From assembly GCA_964361885.1 (NCBI GenBank), contig CAYICL010000003.1, positions 1 through 48,295 on the forward strand: a stretch of 48,295 bases of DNA, in the 5' to 3' direction. Origin of the DNA: CAYICL01 sp964361885 (GTDB lineage: Bacteria; Patescibacteriota; Microgenomatia; UBA1400; CG1-02-47-37). Positions 37,832 through 45,276 of the stretch are shown here, piece after piece. Positions within the stretch are counted from its first letter, which is position 1. The number at the start of each line of letters is the position of its first letter. A program made the translations under genes and the position numbers. The notes beneath the pieces were generated by a model. The model was not told where the DNA came from. It ran no database searches and saw only the letters and a list, made by a program, of their open reading frames with translations.

Positions 37832-38668
37832 TTATTTTACACCATTCAGCCACCAACTTTTACCGTCACTTTCTATTTGAATCGTTCCTTTTTCATCTGT
37901 CCTTAACACTTCTGCGCCAATTGCTTCCAGTCTCTTTAAAACCTCCGGTGTCGGATGTCCAAATTGATTCTTCCCCACCGAAATCACTGCCGCTTTTGGT
38001 CTGATTGTCTTTAAAAAACTTTCGCCGGAGCTGTATTTGCTGCCATGATGCCCGACCTTTAAAATTTCTACCGGTTCCCACTTGTTCCTCATTAAACTCT
38101 CTTCTTTTTCTCCGCTGTCACTGGTTAACAACCATTTAAAATTATTAAACCTGCCTTTTAGCACGGTGGCGATCTTATTAGTGTCTTTGATAAAACTGGC
38201 TGCTCCTAGAACTTGAGTTTCCGGCCAAATTGCTTCCAGCTCCACCGGCCCAAACCTCAATTTGTCTCCGCTGGTCAACTCTTTTGTCTTAATGCCCTGA
38301 CTTGCCACCAACTCCTTCAACTGCCAATATTCCGGAGTGTCATTAACTATATTGCTGGCCAAAAACTTTTCCACCCTGTATCTTCGAAATACCTCAATCA
38401 ACCCGGTCATATGATCGGCCTGCGGATGCGTCAACACCACTACCTCCAGCTTTCTGTCCCAAAAAGCCAGGTTTTTACCTAAACAATACAAGACTGAATT
38501 GTCCGGCCCGCCATCGATTAAAACTTGATAAGTTTTATAACTAACAATAATTGCATCTCCTTGCCCGACATTGCAAAATGTTAATCTTAAATTATTGTCC
38601 GGCCACTGGCCCATTAAAAAAATTACTAAACCGATAGTCAAACTCAAAACCAAATTAATTTTTTTCAT
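37832..38668 (-). CDS. ComEC C-terminal-type metallo-beta-lactamase domain protein
   Basis: 278 residues with an N-terminal hydrophobic helix (~5-21) that would place the domain outside the membrane. Seen: LRLTFCNVGQGDAIIV and VLIDGGPD, the Zn-binding motif LTHPQADHMTGL, LKVGHHGSKYSSGESFL and VISVGKNQFGHPTPEVLKRLEAIG. This is the extracellular nuclease-like domain normally fused to ComEC, proposed to degrade the non-transported DNA strand. Here it is a separate chain whose ATG overlaps the stop of the ComEC membrane gene by 4 nt. Confidence 0.92.
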   Translation of the reverse strand: MKKINLVLSLTIGLVIFLMGQWPDNNLRLTFCNVGQGDAIIVSYKTYQVLIDGGPDNSVLYCLGKNLAFWDRKLEVVVLTHPQADHMTGLIEVFRRYRVEKFLASNIVNDTPEYWQLKELVASQGIKTKELTSGDKLRFGPVELEAIWPETQVLGAASFIKDTNKIATVLKGRFNNFKWLLTSDSGEKEESLMRNKWEPVEILKVGHHGSKYSSGESFLKTIRPKAAVISVGKNQFGHPTPEVLKRLEAIGAEVLRTDEKGTIQIESDGKSWWLNGVK

Positions 38669-39798
38669 AATCTGGAAAACTCTTCAATCACTCTGACCAT
38701 CACTGTCAAAGGCACATAGGTAAGCCAGCCAACCCACTGGCCCAAACCAGCACTAACCAATCCTACCCCCGCCAAAATCGCTCCCAATCCCATAATTATT
38801 GGCACCATCCACAGTATCAAACTATTAACTAATATGCTAAACCAACTCACCTGGCCAAAATTAATAAAAATAACCGGCCAAACCATCAACTGGGCTGCTG
38901 TTGTTTGACTAATATCTTTCCCAATCAACCACACCCTGCCAAACACTTTCTCCAGCCTCGGCGCTACTATTAATAGTCCTAAAGTTGCCAAAAACGACAG
39001 CTGAAAACCAATATCAAAAATAAACATCGGTTCTACTATTAACATCACTGCTACCGCTGCTGTTAAAAGCCTGACTCCGTCCGCTTTCCTGCCAAGCATT
39101 TGACCCAAATATCCTAAGCTGCCCATAATGGCTGCCCGGACTATGGCCGGTTCGGCTCCGGCCATGACCGTATAACCAATCACAAATAAAATTCCCAAGC
39201 TAATAGCGGTTCTTCGTTTAAATATCCCGGCTAAATAGGCCACCGTTGTCCCAATCACCACTGTTACGTTGTAGCCTGAAGCCACCACAATATGCAAAGT
39301 GCCGGTTCTTTGCAAAGCTTGCCAAAACTTGCTTGGTAGGTTTCTTTTGACTCCCAACACTATTCCCGCCAGTAAGCTGGCCTCCGGTTCAGGCAAACTA
39401 GTGTTATAAACCAACTCAATCCGTTGCTTTAACCTTAAAACTGCCTCTTTCCAATCAAAGCCTATAAACTGCCACCTATCGGCCTCCATTAAACTAATGT
39501 CCGGATACATCAAACTAAATTGACTATACCATCTGTTTACTACTTTCCTCTGGAGAGTGCCAGAAATAGTCAATTTTTGACCATATTCATACTCCGGATA
39601 CTGTTTGGCTATGACCCGAATCCGACCCATATTCAGTCTTTGTGACCTACCCTGTAGTAAAGGTTCTGAAGATACTCTTCCCACCAGCTTAATTTCCCTA
39701 CCTTCTAATTGTCCAAGTTTTGCCTCAGCCTGAAATGAATTAAAAAATCTAGCAACAAATATTATTAACCATATCAAGAGCACTATGACCGGCTTCAT
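38665..39798 (-). CDS. comEC: ComEC/Rec2 competence channel, membrane part
   Basis: 377 residues. The N-terminal ~120 residues contain an OB-like DUF4131 region (EGREIKLVGRVSSEPL, KLTISGTLQRKVV). The competence domain follows: LLAGIVLGVKRNLPSKFWQALQRTGTLHIVVASGYNVTV, AEPAIVRAAIMGSLGYLGQMLG and FDIGFQLSFLATLGLLIV, with about 7-8 membrane helices. It forms the inner-membrane channel for single-stranded DNA uptake. The usual C-terminal beta-lactamase part is encoded separately just downstream. A TATAAC lies just before the ATG, and the gene follows comEA by 16 nt. Confidence 0.93.
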   Translation of the reverse strand: MKPVIVLLIWLIIFVARFFNSFQAEAKLGQLEGREIKLVGRVSSEPLLQGRSQRLNMGRIRVIAKQYPEYEYGQKLTISGTLQRKVVNRWYSQFSLMYPDISLMEADRWQFIGFDWKEAVLRLKQRIELVYNTSLPEPEASLLAGIVLGVKRNLPSKFWQALQRTGTLHIVVASGYNVTVVIGTTVAYLAGIFKRRTAISLGILFVIGYTVMAGAEPAIVRAAIMGSLGYLGQMLGRKADGVRLLTAAVAVMLIVEPMFIFDIGFQLSFLATLGLLIVAPRLEKVFGRVWLIGKDISQTTAAQLMVWPVIFINFGQVSWFSILVNSLILWMVPIIMGLGAILAGVGLVSAGLGQWVGWLTYVPLTVMVRVIEEFSRL

Positions 39799-39814
39799 TT
39801 GTTATAAGATCATA

Positions 39815-40390
39815 TTAATAAACCGCTACCTTTTCCTTAATCGCTTCATACACATTACTTTTCACCGCTTTTTTTGTCAGCAACTCCTCCACTGACCCAT
39901 ACGGCCGGTTTGAAATAATCTTTTCTGCCGTGGCCGGCCCCACTCCCCAAAGCGTATCCAGCTCGGCGCTTGACGCGGTATTGATGTTTACAAAGGACGG
40001 ACCTTTGTAAACATTTTGAGAAGGTCCGTCCTTATTGGATTCTTCTTGACTCGGAATATATACCTTCTGGCCGTCAACAATTTTGGCAGCCAAATTTAAG
40101 TTTTTATTCAACCATTCCCTGTCTGCTTTTTCTCCTAAGCCGCCGGCGACGACTAAGGCATCATTCATTCTGGCTCCAAGGCTTAACTTATACAATCCGG
40201 GCTTCATCACTGCTCCGGCTACATCCACATACACATACACCTCTTTTTCCTGCTCTACGATCTCTACCCCTCTATCAGTCGCTTTATTGCTGATCAATAT
40301 TGCTGAAAACACTCCGACAATCAATAACAGTATTCCCGCCAATCCCACGGTCAACCAATATGGTTTGGCTTTCAATTCCTTTATCCTCAT
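39815..40390 (-). CDS. comEA: ComEA-like DNA-binding competence protein (SLBB + helix-hairpin-helix)
   Basis: 191 residues. One transmembrane anchor lies at ~14-32. A SLBB domain spans about 50-113 (VYVYVDVAGAVMKPGLYKLSLGARMNDALVVAGG). Two helix-hairpin-helix motifs close the protein (VNINTASSAELDTLWGVGPATAEKIISNRPYGSVEELL). It binds incoming double-stranded DNA outside the membrane and passes it to ComEC. The linker between SLBB and HhH holds a full family A palindrome (VYKGPSFVN) and a shortened inverted copy. ATGA overlap with the leuS stop. Confidence 0.93.
   Translation of the reverse strand: MRIKELKAKPYWLTVGLAGILLLIVGVFSAILISNKATDRGVEIVEQEKEVYVYVDVAGAVMKPGLYKLSLGARMNDALVVAGGLGEKADREWLNKNLNLAAKIVDGQKVYIPSQEESNKDGPSQNVYKGPSFVNINTASSAELDTLWGVGPATAEKIISNRPYGSVEELLTKKAVKSNVYEAIKEKVAVY
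39984..40014 (+). repeat. Family A palindrome in comEA (longest arms)
   Basis: The 27-nt consensus (39986-40012) has two extra pairs (AT/AT), giving 13-bp arms. In frame on the - strand it reads VYKGPSFVN, at the SLBB-HhH boundary. Confidence 0.88.
40021..40033 (-). repeat. Short inverted family A copy in comEA
   Basis: AAGGTCCGTCCTT is the reverse complement of the family A core and lies 6 nt from the long copy. Together they form a doublet like a BIME. On the - strand it encodes KDGPS. Confidence 0.65.
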
Positions 40391-42786
40391 ACCACCAGAT
40401 TCACCAGTTTTCCCGGCACAAACACCTCTTTGACTACTTTTTTCCCTGCCAAATAAACCTTCACCTTTTCGCTTAACTTAGCCATTGCCAGGACTTTTTC
40501 CTTATCACCGGCTTGTTCCCGATCCAACACCAGCCTGTCTCTAAGCTTAGCATTCACTTGAATTACCACTGTTACCGTCTCGCCCTTGGCAAACTCTTTA
40601 TCATATTCCGGCCAAGCTTGCTGATGCACCGAAAACTTACCTCCAAGCTTCTGCCACAACTCCTCGCTTATATACGGTGCCATCGGCGCCAATAGCAAAA
40701 TCAAAGTCTTAACTGCCTCTGAAAACACCTCCGAGGTGTGAACTTCTTTCACCTCGGAGGTGAATAATCTCTCCAACTCATTAACATACTCCATTAAAGC
40801 CGCAATCCCCACATTAAACCTAAACTCTTTCATTGCCTGAGTGACTCGCTTAACTGTCTGGTGTTGCAACCGACGCAAGCCTTCAAGGTCCGTCCTTGTA
40901 GGCTTATTGTTTACAAAGGACGGACCTTTGTAAACCAACTTCCACACCCGGTTTAGAAACCGCCTCATTCCTTTCATGCCTGTGTCTTGAAAATCACCGC
41001 CCTGATCATACGGCCCGATAAACATTAGATACATCCGCAAAGCATCCACTCCGTACTTATCTATATACTCATCCGGATTGACAATATTGCCTTTACTCTT
41101 ACTCATCTTGGCTCCGTCTTTAATAATCAAGCCGTGCCCATACAAAAACGGAAACGGCTCATCTCCCAAACTCTTAGGAATATAGCCAAAATCCTGCAAA
41201 GCCATCCAGATAAATCGGGAATACATCAGGTGCAGCACAGCATGTTCTGCTCCGCCGATATAAGCGTCAACCGGCAGCCACTTCTTGGTAACTTCCGGAT
41301 CAAAAGGCAAATTAGACACTCCCGAGGTGGCAGATTTTTTCACCTCGGGAGTGTGATTGACCGACGGATAGCGCAGGAAATACCACGAACTGTCCAAAAA
41401 TGTGTCGCTCACATCTGTTTCCCGTTTCGCTTTGCCTTTGCATGAAGGGCATTTGGTATATAACCAATCATCTCCGGCCTTCTGAAGCGGCGACTTGCCG
41501 TCTCCAGTCGGTTTAAAATCTTTGACGTACGGCAGTTTCACCGGCAGATTCTTTTCTTTTTCTGCTTGCCATTTACATTTCTCGCAATAAATCATCGGAA
41601 TCGGCGGCCCCCAGTACCGCTGCCGGCTGATACACCAATCCCTTAACCGGTAATTTATCTTTTTCCTCACTCCGCCTAATTTTGCCAACTGTTTAAAAAC
41701 TTCATCTTGATTTTTCAAAACATCTACTACCAATAACTTATGTTTCTTGGCAAAAGCCATATCTCTCTCGTCATGAGCCGGCACCCCCATCACCGCTCCG
41801 GTACCATAATCTTTCAGCACAAAATCGGCTATCCAAATCGGCATTAACTTGCCTGTTAATGGATGAGTCACTTTGTAACCAGTATCCACTCCCGTTTTAC
41901 TTTTCTCTCCTTCTTTTCTCTGTTGCTCAGTTTTATCTAAAGCTTTTTTTACATAATTCATCACTGCTTTATTTGTGGTCAAACTGCTCACCAAAGGATG
42001 TTCCGGGGCTAAACATAAAAAAGTGGCTCCAAAAATCGTGTCCAGTCTGGTAGTAAAGGTGGTAACTTTTTTATCCATGCCTTTAACTTGCCAGTCAACT
42101 TCGACTCCCTTGCTCCGGCCGATCCAGTTTCTCTGAACCGTCTTGATCTTCTCCGGCCAATCAATCTTGTCAATATTGTCTAAAAGTCTTTGAGCATACT
42201 TAGTTATCTTAAAAAACCACTGGAAAGTTTCTTTTTTTTCCGTCACGGTTTTACACCGCTCGCATAATCCGGCTTCTACCTGTTCATCGGCCAGCACCGT
42301 TTTGCATGACGGACACCAGTTAACCAAAGATTTCTTCCTATAAGCCAATCCTTTCTCAAACATCTTAATAAACAACCACTGGGTCCATTTATAGTATTCC
42401 GGATCATAAGTTTCTAACCGGTTCTCCCAGGAAAACCGGTTGCCGATCCGTGATAATTGTTCGTAAAAATGTTTCTCGCTAATCTTGGCTTGATCTGCCG
42501 GATGCTTAGCGATCTGAATCGCATAGTTTTCCGAGTGAATCCCAAACCCGTCCAACCCGATCGGCTCAAACACCTGATAGCCATTCATCGCCTTGTACCT
42601 GCCGTAAAAGTCTGCCCCGGTAAAAGCATACATATTGCCCACATGTAAACCCTCTGCCGACGGATACGGAAACATCATCAGGTTGTAAAATTTCTTCTTG
42701 GGGTTTTTCAAATCCACTTGATATATCTTGGCTTTCTGCCACTTTTTTTCCCACTTGGTCTCAATAGTTTTGGAATTATAATCCAT
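40387..42786 (-). CDS. leuS: Leucyl-tRNA synthetase with three palindromic insertions
   Basis: 799 residues. HIGH-type motif in PYPSAEGLHVGNMYAFTGADF, CP1 editing domain (TTRLDTIFGATFLCLAPEHPL, GTGAVMGVPAHDERD), two zinc knuckles (WCPSCKTVLADE...LCERC; YCEKC...KCPSC) and KMSKSKGNIVNP. The C-terminal anticodon-binding helical domain ends in VTVVIQVNAKLRDRL. Three in-frame palindromes add peptides: HTPEVKKSATSGV (41317-41353) near the zinc domain, VYKGPSFVN with KPTRTDLEG (40884-40935), and HTSEVF with FTSEVKE (40726-40762) in the anticodon domain. All lie where bacterial LeuRS vary in length. It is first in the leuS-comEA-comEC operon. Confidence 0.97.
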   Translation of the reverse strand: MDYNSKTIETKWEKKWQKAKIYQVDLKNPKKKFYNLMMFPYPSAEGLHVGNMYAFTGADFYGRYKAMNGYQVFEPIGLDGFGIHSENYAIQIAKHPADQAKISEKHFYEQLSRIGNRFSWENRLETYDPEYYKWTQWLFIKMFEKGLAYRKKSLVNWCPSCKTVLADEQVEAGLCERCKTVTEKKETFQWFFKITKYAQRLLDNIDKIDWPEKIKTVQRNWIGRSKGVEVDWQVKGMDKKVTTFTTRLDTIFGATFLCLAPEHPLVSSLTTNKAVMNYVKKALDKTEQQRKEGEKSKTGVDTGYKVTHPLTGKLMPIWIADFVLKDYGTGAVMGVPAHDERDMAFAKKHKLLVVDVLKNQDEVFKQLAKLGGVRKKINYRLRDWCISRQRYWGPPIPMIYCEKCKWQAEKEKNLPVKLPYVKDFKPTGDGKSPLQKAGDDWLYTKCPSCKGKAKRETDVSDTFLDSSWYFLRYPSVNHTPEVKKSATSGVSNLPFDPEVTKKWLPVDAYIGGAEHAVLHLMYSRFIWMALQDFGYIPKSLGDEPFPFLYGHGLIIKDGAKMSKSKGNIVNPDEYIDKYGVDALRMYLMFIGPYDQGGDFQDTGMKGMRRFLNRVWKLVYKGPSFVNNKPTRTDLEGLRRLQHQTVKRVTQAMKEFRFNVGIAALMEYVNELERLFTSEVKEVHTSEVFSEAVKTLILLLAPMAPYISEELWQKLGGKFSVHQQAWPEYDKEFAKGETVTVVIQVNAKLRDRLVLDREQAGDKEKVLAMAKLSEKVKVYLAGKKVVKEVFVPGKLVNLVV
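40726..40762. repeat. Family B palindromic element in leuS
   Basis: CACCTCCGAGGTG (40726-40738), 11-nt loop, CACCTCGGAGGTG (40750-40762), perfectly complementary. On the gene strand it reads TSEV, four residues, TSEV. Confidence 0.85.
40884..40898 (-). repeat. Short inverted family A copy in leuS
   Basis: CAAGGTCCGTCCTTG has 5-bp arms around TCCGT. It is opposite in orientation to, and 10 nt from, the full copy at 40909. It reads TRTDLE on the gene strand. Confidence 0.7.
40909..40935 (+). repeat. Family A palindrome in leuS
   Basis: Exact consensus: GTTTACAAAGG, loop ACGGA, CCTTTGTAAAC. On the gene strand it is translated VYKGPSFVN. Confidence 0.88.
41317..41353. repeat. Family B palindromic element in leuS
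   Basis: CACTCCCGAGGTG (41317-41329), 11-nt loop, CACCTCGGGAGTG (41341-41353). The arms are identical to those at 303-339 and perfectly complementary. It reads TPEV, four residues, TSGV. Confidence 0.85.
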
Positions 42787-42821
42787 AATCAGTTATCATA
42801 TCAAAAAAAATCACCTTCTGC

Positions 42822-42827
42822 TATAAT
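42822..42827 (+). promoter_or_regulatory. Extended -10 promoter for the 42834 operon
   Basis: TGC followed by TATAAT, an extended -10. The hexamer ends 6 nt before the ATG at 42834, so the transcript would start at or next to the ATG (leaderless). Confidence 0.55.
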
Positions 42828-42833
42828 ATTTTT

Positions 42834-43583
42834 ATGTCACTGCCCGTTTTGCTTCACTCCATCTTGCTTATCCTAACCGCTATCTTTCCTTTCTTTTGGA
42901 CCAGCAATCCTGACCTGTCCAACTATTCTCTCCAACTCTCGGCTCTGTTGCTGGCTGTCTTTCTTTTTCACAACCTGATCGCTAAAAGAAAACCACTTAC
43001 CAATCTATTCATAAAGTATCAATATATAACAAACAGTATCATTATTACTTTACTGGTTTTACTCCTTATCTTGGATACAGGCGGACTTAACTCACCTTTG
43101 TTCTTTATAGCCGACTTTCTCCTGTTCGGTTTAAGCCTTTTCTTCCATCCCATGCAGGGTTTTGTCCTTGGCTTAGCACTCTCCTTCCTATTTCTGCTAA
43201 ACTCTAATCTTACCAGCATCAATACTCTTACCAACGTTATTTCCCTCTTATTAATGACTCCTTTAGCTCGCTTTTTTGGCACTCAATATGCTAAACTGCT
43301 TGAAGCTCAAGACCAAATAAAAATCTTAAGTTATCAATCTAAACACTTACGATCCACTGTCTCCAAAGAAGAAACTACTACCCTTCTATGGCTTTCTCTA
43401 GAATTCCGTAACAAAATGTATCAAGCTCTTGACCTGGTTTCTCAACTCTCTTCTAATCTGTCTTTTCTCCCTTATCACCAAAAAGAGCAGTTAATAAAAC
43501 TCTATCAAGACCTCAAGGCTTTATTCCAGTCCGGCCAAGAACTCGAGAAAAGAATTGACCGGTTAACCGAAAATGAACTATAA
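42834..43583 (+). CDS. Polytopic membrane protein with C-terminal coiled coil, unknown function
   Basis: 249 residues. About five or six transmembrane helices occupy residues 1-155 (LLHSILLILTAIFPFFW, LQLSALLLAVFLFHNLI, IIITLLVLLLIL, FFIADFLLFGLSLFF, LGLALSFLFLL, VISLLLMTPLARFF). A cytoplasmic helical segment follows (LEAQDQIKILSYQSKHLRS...KALFQSGQELEKRIDRL). The layout recalls the sensor half of a histidine kinase, but there is no H-box His or ATPase domain, so I do not call it a kinase. It overlaps the next gene by 11 nt and heads the operon of paired surface proteins, suggesting a role in sensing or secreting them. Confidence 0.75.
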   Translation: MSLPVLLHSILLILTAIFPFFWTSNPDLSNYSLQLSALLLAVFLFHNLIAKRKPLTNLFIKYQYITNSIIITLLVLLLILDTGGLNSPLFFIADFLLFGLSLFFHPMQGFVLGLALSFLFLLNSNLTSINTLTNVISLLLMTPLARFFGTQYAKLLEAQDQIKILSYQSKHLRSTVSKEETTTLLWLSLEFRNKMYQALDLVSQLSSNLSFLPYHQKEQLIKLYQDLKALFQSGQELEKRIDRLTENEL

Positions 43584-44292
43584 ATTTCTAATTGTTCTAA
43601 TTACCCTAATTATTCTAATACCCTTTTCGCCTGCTCTGGCCGTTAACATGAACTCAGACGCTTACAAGCTTCAATTTACCAATCTAAACATGACTTCCGG
43701 CTCTAAATCATCTGAAAACTTTCAGATCCTGGACACTTTGGGCCAATTCGCCCCGGGCGAATACGCTTCTTCCGGCTTTTATGTCAAAGCCGGTTTCCCT
43801 TACATCAAAACCATTATTCCTTTTTCTTTTTCCATTTCCGATTTATCCATTGATTTTGGCACCCTTTCTCCTTCCGCCTTTGCCACATTAACCAACACCC
43901 TGACTGTCTCTTTTGGCGCCGCCGGCGGTTACTCGGTTGTGGCTCACGAAGACCATCCGCTTAAACTTCAAACCGGTTCCATCACTATTCCTGACACTAC
44001 CTGCGACACCGCTTGCGATGAAACCACGGCCGCGGTCTGGATCAATACCACTAACTACGGCTTTGGCTACAATATGTCCGGCCATGACGTCCCCGCCGCC
44101 TTTGTTAACAACACTTACTTTAAACAGTTCGCTAATAACTCTATTGAAGAACCCGATCAAATCGTCATGTCTTCTGCCAACGTCGGCATCGGCCGTACCG
44201 CCACTGTCACTTACAAAATTAACATCAGCACTACCCAAGCTGCCGGCGATTACGAAAACTCGATTGTTTTCATCGCCACCCCCACTTATTAA
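43573..44292 (+). CDS. Secreted surface protein, first member of paired system
   Basis: 239 residues. A signal peptide at about 1-23 ends SPALA. The first ~70 residues form a domain with DAYKLQFTNLNMTSGSKSSENFQILDTLGQFAPG. A second beta-domain (from about residue 85) contains IDFGTLSP, AAGGYSVV, two close Cys in TCDTACDE, NYGFGYNMSG and the C-terminal TTQAAGDYENSIVFIATPTY. The second domain is clearly related to the C-terminus of the protein at 45277. The arrangement resembles WxL-type surface proteins paired with DUF916 proteins in Firmicutes, but the WxL motif itself is not seen. Its partner gene starts 3 nt downstream. Confidence 0.78.
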   Translation: MNYKFLIVLITLIILIPFSPALAVNMNSDAYKLQFTNLNMTSGSKSSENFQILDTLGQFAPGEYASSGFYVKAGFPYIKTIIPFSFSISDLSIDFGTLSPSAFATLTNTLTVSFGAAGGYSVVAHEDHPLKLQTGSITIPDTTCDTACDETTAAVWINTTNYGFGYNMSGHDVPAAFVNNTYFKQFANNSIEEPDQIVMSSANVGIGRTATVTYKINISTTQAAGDYENSIVFIATPTY

Positions 44293-44295
44293 ACT

Positions 44296-45222
44296 ATGAT
44301 TAACAGATGTAAATTACTCACCACTATCGTATGTATATCTTTATATCTGTCATTTTACACGCCGGTTCAAGCTCAAACCGTTTCTCTTTCCATTTGGCCG
44401 CCCATCCTGGACGTTATTATTAAACCCGGAAAAGCCGTTACCCAAGTTTTTCGTTTCACCAACAACGGCGACAATACCACCATCACTGCTTCAATTGTCC
44501 CTTTTGAACCAGCCGATAATTTCGGCCATGTTAAACTCTCCTCCACTCCTTCTCCTGCTACCGCTTACTTTTCCTTGCAAAATGCCGACCTGAATCTACC
44601 GGCTACTTTTGCCTTAAAAGCCGGTGAAAGCCAGGAGTTGGTTTTAAAAATCCGGGTGCCGGATACTGCTCCGGAAGCCGACCACTATCTAACCTTTCTG
44701 TTCGATTCCTCAAACTTGGGGCTTATCGCCGGCACCGGCACCAAAACTCAAGGCTCTATCGGCGCCAATGTCTTGCTGACTGTTTCTAAAACCGGTCAAC
44801 CCGTCAGGCTGGCCAAAATTGACTCTTTCACTCTTTCTCCTTGCCTGTTCAATCTCTCTCCTTGTTTGCTTGACTCATTTGACCAGCCTCAATTTAAGTT
44901 TCTGGTTAAAAACACCGGCCGCAACCGCTTTAAAGCAGTCGGTCAAATTGATATTCGCAACACCTTTAATAAAAAAATTGCCACCCTTGGCTTTCGTCAA
45001 GACAATGTTTTAGCCAACTCCAGCCGATACCTCACCTCCGACACCACCTGGAACCCGGTTTTTCCCGTGGGCCGCTATCAAGCCACTGCCGCTATCACCC
45101 CGGAAGATTCCACCAACACCGTCTCCCAAACACTCACTTTTCTAATTCTGCCTTACAAAGCCCTGCTGATTTTAGGCTTATTCTGGTTTTTTTTCTATCT
45201 TATAAAAAAACTTAAAAACTAA
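44296..45222 (+). CDS. DUF916-like surface protein with C-terminal membrane anchor
   Basis: 308 residues. Signal peptide (about 1-26, ending VQAQ), then an Ig-like domain starting SLSIWPPILDVIIKPGKAVTQVFRFTN with LKAGESQELVLKIRVPDTAPEADHYLTFLF, typical of DUF916/pili-chaperone-like folds. A second domain (FKFLVKNTGRNRFKAVGQIDI...GRYQATAAITPED) is followed by a C-terminal helix LLILGLFWFFFYLIKK. This matches the DUF916/DUF3324 architecture that binds partner surface proteins at the membrane. An imperfect tandem repeat (44833-44874) encodes LSPCLFNLSPCLLD between the domains. It pairs with 43573-44292. Confidence 0.8.
   Translation: MINRCKLLTTIVCISLYLSFYTPVQAQTVSLSIWPPILDVIIKPGKAVTQVFRFTNNGDNTTITASIVPFEPADNFGHVKLSSTPSPATAYFSLQNADLNLPATFALKAGESQELVLKIRVPDTAPEADHYLTFLFDSSNLGLIAGTGTKTQGSIGANVLLTVSKTGQPVRLAKIDSFTLSPCLFNLSPCLLDSFDQPQFKFLVKNTGRNRFKAVGQIDIRNTFNKKIATLGFRQDNVLANSSRYLTSDTTWNPVFPVGRYQATAAITPEDSTNTVSQTLTFLILPYKALLILGLFWFFFYLIKKLKN
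44833..44874 (+). repeat. Imperfect 21-nt tandem repeat in DUF916-like gene
   Basis: Two 21-nt units with 14 of 21 bases identical, encoding LSPCLFN and LSPCLLD in the inter-domain linker. It is possibly a small inserted repeat rather than ancestral protein. Confidence 0.4.
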
Positions 45223-45226
45223 CCCA

Positions 45227-45256
45227 TTGACAAGTTTAATCATTTAAAGATACTAT
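45227..45256 (+). promoter_or_regulatory. Sigma70-like promoter for the second surface pair
   Basis: A perfect -35 TTGACA (45227-45232) with a -10 candidate TACTAT at 45251-45256 (18-nt spacer) or GATACT at 45249 (16-nt spacer). The ATG follows at 45277. This is the clearest -35 box I found in the window. Confidence 0.6.
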
Positions 45257-45276
45257 GTATAAATAATATATCTTTC

